NCBI GenBank assembly: GCA_963719135.1
Contig: CAVRAZ010000013.1
Coordinates: 62,001 to 126,000 of the forward strand
From: CAVRAZ01 sp963719135
GTDB lineage: Bacteria; Pseudomonadota; Gammaproteobacteria; DSM-19610
Direction of reading: 5' to 3'
Length of the DNA: 64,000 nt
Positions 60,964 through 64,000 of this stretch are shown one piece after another (positions within the stretch are counted from its first letter, which is position 1; each line of letters begins with the position of its first letter). Under the pieces are notes generated by a model. The model made no database searches. It worked only from the letters and a program-made list of their open reading frames with translations, and was not told the DNA's origin. A program made the translations under genes and the position numbers.

Positions 60964-61470
60964 GAGCGTCACGACACTCTTGGGCAATCTGCAGCAGGAC
61001 GTATTCTATGTGCGAGGCACTGCACGTGCGGCGGATGCCGTGATTGATGCTTCCAGAAACGTGGAAGCCGCGCTGGAGGGCGGTACGCGCAGTTTCTCGT
61101 TCGTGACGTCCGGCCAGGTGACGGTGGATATCGACTGGCAGGAGACACAGAATGGAACCAACTATGACCACATCCGCTGCGCGCCATGGAGAGCGAAGCG
61201 AAGGCGCGTAGTCCGCGGTAGGCGTAGGCGCGGGCGTATGGCCGTAGTGGCGCGGGACCGAGAGGTCCCAAGCCGGCGGAGGGCGTATGCAAGCGCATCC
61301 GACACGCCGTCAAGCCATTTGCGGGAGTGCTGCGTAGCCAGCGCCGAGCGTGCGACGGTGTGGCGAAGCGGCACGGACGCAGGGCGGCCGGGGCACAATA
61401 GGCTGTCGTGACAAGCGAGGGCGAAACGGTGACTGGGATGTCCCGTTTCGCATCCTGAGCGTCACGACAC
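60964..61470. repeat. 14-bp direct repeat bracketing the ISL3/FG-GAP junction region
   Basis: GAGCGTCACGACAC occurs at 60964-60977, exactly where transposase similarity ends, and again at 61457-61470 inside the FG-GAP gene, 493 bases apart. The match is 14 of 14. It may reflect recombination, duplication on insertion, or assembly joining at a shared word. Confidence 0.7.
61165..61415. other. Unexplained GC-rich insert within the FG-GAP gene
   Basis: About 250 bases that interrupt the FG-GAP protein sequence between TQNGTNYD and NGDWDVPFR. The length is not a multiple of three. It is rich in GCG/CGC and short GGCG-type palindromes, with no credible ORF or recognised RNA. It may be a non-coding insertion or a misassembled fragment. 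Confidence 0.45.
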
Positions 61471-63200
61471 ACTTGAAGATCGGCGCCTCGGGTACTGCAC
61501 CGACCTCGATCCCGTTCGCGCTCAATCCGTCCAATCCGTCGGTGCAGGGCATGCAGGCGTTCAATTCCGCTTCTGCACCATCGATTTAGATCGGATACAA
61601 CGCTTCCACCCAGCGTTGGACGTTCACCAACTACACGGGCGGTGTGTTCAGCAATCCCTATTTCCTTATTTCATCGTCGAGCAACGTCTCGGGTTTGACG
61701 ACCAGCGGGTTTACCGCCGCTGACGGCCCGCTGGCGCCGGTTCTGAACATGAACACCGGTTCAGGGTTTGTGGACACCACGCAAGCGGCGGGCCTGGCCG
61801 GCGCCATCGCCTGCAGCAGCGGGGTGGCCGCTGACTTTGACAACGACATGGATATGGACCTTTACCTCAATATGCAGGTCGGGTGTTCAGAATCTCGCCA
61901 ATCGGCTGTATGAGAATCTGGGCAACGGCGTGTTCTCGCTGGTTCCGGGCGCGGGGGCGGCCGGCCCACAGGGAATCGCGATCGCGGATGGTGTTGGCAC
62001 TGCTGACAGCGTGGTGGTTGCCGACTATAACGTCGATGGTTTCCCGGATCTGTTCGTCACCAACGGACTGAACCTGCGCCCGAAGGGATTTGGTGGTCCG
62101 GATGTGCTGTTCCGCAACCAGGGCAATGCAAACCATTGGATCGAGATCGACCTTGAGGGTACGACGTCGAATCGGGATGCGGTCGGTGCCCGCGTGCTGG
62201 CCACCGCCGGCGGCGTCACTCAATTGAGGGTGCAGAATGGAGGGTACCATCGCTGGTCACAGAATCAGATGCGTCTGCATTTCGGTCTGGGCAGCCATGC
62301 CAGGTTCAGCAAATACAGGTTACCTGGCCGAACGGGGGTGTGCAGACTCTTAACAACGTTGCGGCCGACCGGGTCATCCGCATCGTCGAAAATGGCGGCG
62401 GAGGGACGCCTTCGGCATGCGGTGAACCGACGTACAACCCGAACACGCAGACGGCGGCGCTGGTCTGGCAGGACTGTCCGGCGAACAGCTGGCATGCGCG
62501 GTTCATCGCCGGTGGGGGATTCACACGCTATCAGGGTTCAGTCGCGGCCGCACAGCCGTACACCAGCATTACGCCGGTCAGCATCGAAGGTACGGACGTC
62601 TTTGCCGCAACGGCAACTCCGCCGAATATCGATTTTGATCTCCGCGTTTCACCTTCCTGCTTGGACGGGTTCGACTTTACTCTGCCAGGCCGCGCATCGG
62701 CCTGTTTCGACCTGGTCGCTCCCGCGGGCACGCCGGTTCTTGTGGGTGCCGACAAGACCCCCATGCAACAGGCGTTCGACCTGCAAACCCTGCAGGCCTG
62801 TGGTTACACAGGGTGGTGGACCTTCGCCGTGTGGCCAGCCCGCCTATTCACCCGGTACCCAGTCGATCATCTATCTTTGGGAGGATTGCGCTTCGGGCGT
62901 CTGGAGCGCGCGATACAATGCCGGCAGTAGCTTTGTACGTTATACCGGGCAGATTGGGTCCAGCCAGCCGTTCTCCTCAGTCAGCGGCGTGGAGCTGGAG
63001 CAGGCGGATGTTGTGAATACCAGCAACCCGTCCAGCATCAGTTATAACCTGGGTATGCGATCCGGGCAGGACGGTATCGATTTCAAATTTCCGGCGAACG
63101 CCGACATCTACTTCGGCGTCGATGCGCCGGGCAATGCGAACATGGTGCTGGGTGTCGATAAGGTGCCGCTGCCGTTCAACCTTCGAACACTCGGCCCCTG

Positions 63201-63482
63201 TTAGTTAGGCAATTCACGCGCGACCACGGCGTGAGCGGATTCTCGACCGCCCACGCGCCACACGTGCGACGCATTCCTGAATTTGCTAGCCAGCACGCGC
63301 GCCTGAGCGATGGTGGCCTGGAACGCGCAGATGTGGAAGCCGGCTCTTGCCTGCGTCCGGTGCGATTCACCGGCAGCCACTTCATACAGCGTGGAGCAAG
63401 TTGTGCCAAGTTCGCCCTGGGGCGCGATCGCGGCCGAACCAAGAGCGGTTTCGCCGGCCTGGCGGCCAATCATTGCGCACAT
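63201..63482 (-). CDS. Small protein of unknown function, coupled to the TauE/SafE gene
   Basis: A 93-residue frame: MCAMIGRQAGETALGSAAIA, then CSTLYEVAAGESHRTQARAG and FHICAFQATIAQARVLASKF. Its ATG overlaps the stop of the permease gene (TGATG), which favours real translation by coupling. No family recognised; several Cys and His residues. Its last four bases overlap the end of the convergent FG-GAP gene. Confidence 0.45.
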   Translation of the reverse strand: MCAMIGRQAGETALGSAAIAPQGELGTTCSTLYEVAAGESHRTQARAGFHICAFQATIAQARVLASKFRNASHVWRVGGRESAHAVVARELPN

Positions 63483-64000
63483 CAGACGATCAGCAGATCG
63501 TAGCCTATTTTCAGCGTCGTAGCGACGATAATCAGGGTGAGCAACCCGTGCAGATTGCGGTGCGGTACCCGCTGGCTGACGATACTCCCCAGCCGTGCTC
63601 CGACGATTACACCACCGACCAGAAACAGCGTTTCGACCCAGGGAATCTGACCCGTTCCGAGTCTGCCGAGCAAGACGCCGGATGACGACATGACGCCGAC
63701 GGCCAGCGCGCTGCCGATGGTCACACGCGTGGGCAGGGCAAGGAAAACCAGCATCGCAGGTATATAGAGAAACGCGCCACCCTGACCGATGAAGCCGGAC
63801 AGCGCACCGACGAGAACGCCCAGTCCCACCGCTCGCGGACGGGAAAAGACCGGTTGACCGGTTTCCTCGGGTTCGCGACGTCGCCGAACGACAAACATCA
63901 GGGCACCCGCCGTCGCGGCCATCGCCGCGAACGTGATCAACAACCAGGCTTCGGGAGCCTGTACCGACAGATGGGAAGTGACCAGTCCCGCGGTCGCCAT
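63482..64000 (-). CDS. TauE/SafE-family permease, 3' part
   Basis: A frame of at least 172 residues running off the window end. It carries several membrane helices (WLLITFAAMAATAGALMFVV, VGLGVLVGALSGFIGQGGAF, TLFLVGGVIVGARLGSIVS) and the typical SGFIGQGGAFLYIPAMLVFL segment (GxGGG-like) of TauE/SafE/DUF81 sulfite or organosulfonate exporters. Family length is about 250 residues, so roughly the first third may lie beyond the window. Substrate unknown. Confidence 0.85.
   Translation of the reverse strand: MATAGLVTSHLSVQAPEAWLLITFAAMAATAGALMFVVRRRREPEETGQPVFSRPRAVGLGVLVGALSGFIGQGGAFLYIPAMLVFLALPTRVTIGSALAVGVMSSSGVLLGRLGTGQIPWVETLFLVGGVIVGARLGSIVSQRVPHRNLHGLLTLIIVATTLKIGYDLLIV

Larger units (their letters stand above)
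60964..63204 (+). pseudogene. Broken FG-GAP/ASPIC-UnbV (CRTAC1-like) secreted protein with tandem C-terminal repeats
   Basis: Pieces of one protein in several frames. NLQQDVFYVRGTARAADAVI and SFSFVTSGQVTVDIDWQ (60985-61140) are followed by an unexplained insert. Then come FRILSVTTHLKIGASGTAP (61450 on) and an in-frame TAG at 61588-61590. VAADFDNDMDMDLYLN and VVADYNVDGFPDLFVTNG are FG-GAP/VCBS calcium-loop repeats, and an ASPIC/UnbV-like segment (WIEIDLEGTTSNRDAVGARV) follows. Last are two tandem copies of a domain of about 125 residues (about 62400-62800 and 62810-63204). Single-base indels are needed near 61876-61883, 62299-62303 and 62802-62803. The upstream end is replaced by the ISL3 remnant, so no native start is seen. 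Confidence 0.7.

Noticed and set aside
61165..61415. Known structured RNA such as RNase P RNA, tmRNA or a group II intron end
   Set aside because: I looked for their terminal and core motifs and did not find them; kept only as an unexplained insert.

Overview
The window reads as a GC-rich gammaproteobacterial chromosome, probably from an environmental, possibly sulfur-oxidising (Chromatiales-like) lineage. The basis is gene order: a polar-flagellum block like that of Pseudomonas (flhA-flhF-flhG-fliA-cheY-motCD), the leuC-leuD-leuB-asd-fimV-truA block, queA-tgt-yajC-secD, prmB...aroC, mltD-methyltransferase-rnhA-dnaQ, an FNR/Anr-type box before hemN, and a nhaD antiporter. The exact taxon cannot be fixed from the sequence alone.

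Layout. 1-9243: end of the flagellar cluster (flhA 3' end, flhF, flhG, fliA, a CheY-like receiver, motC, motD, a small Pro/Arg-rich protein, a DUF2802 protein, and on the other strand a fliK-like gene coupled to an FlhB-tail homologue), then a GYF-like/pentapeptide membrane protein. 9576-13020: AmmeMemoRadiSam genes (amrA-amrB divergent from amrS) and an exported cyclophilin. 13226-23002: glycogen/alpha-glucan island (glgB, glgC, a GH57 enzyme, malQ, glgP). 23218-28206: tRNA-Leu(CAA), queA, tgt, yajC, secD and a Cys-rich membrane protein. 29109-33783: suhB, an ECF sigma/anti-sigma/DUF3106 operon, and a SCO1-PCu(A)C-psd operon. 33883-40953: prmB, hemN, aroC, an MFS carrier, mscL and a LysR regulator. 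41072-55100: leucine and aspartate-family biosynthesis, fimV, truA, hemH, mltD, a methyltransferase, rnhA and dnaQ. 55094-59617: nhaD, a glutaredoxin, and a PilZ/DUF1631 pair. 59618-64000: an ISL3 transposase remnant fused to a broken FG-GAP/CRTAC1-type secreted protein gene, then the 3' part of a TauE/SafE permease.

Three themes stand out. First, five intergenic elements have facing arms of an AACCACAAAGGACACGAAG-type repeat. Three fill the gap between convergent genes, and one has 29-bp perfect terminal inverted repeats with another palindrome nested inside. Second, at least five otherwise intact core genes (fliK, glgB, queA, secD, a SCO1 gene) are each one net base too long. This points to indel errors in the assembly more than to decay, and it affects how every broken gene here should be read. 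Third, the accessory tail carries a chimeric IS/FG-GAP locus with two tandem copies of an unfamiliar domain of about 125 residues. I found no CRISPR array, phage, rRNA operon or recognisable defence system. The most novel-looking material is the repeat family and the duplicated C-terminal domain.
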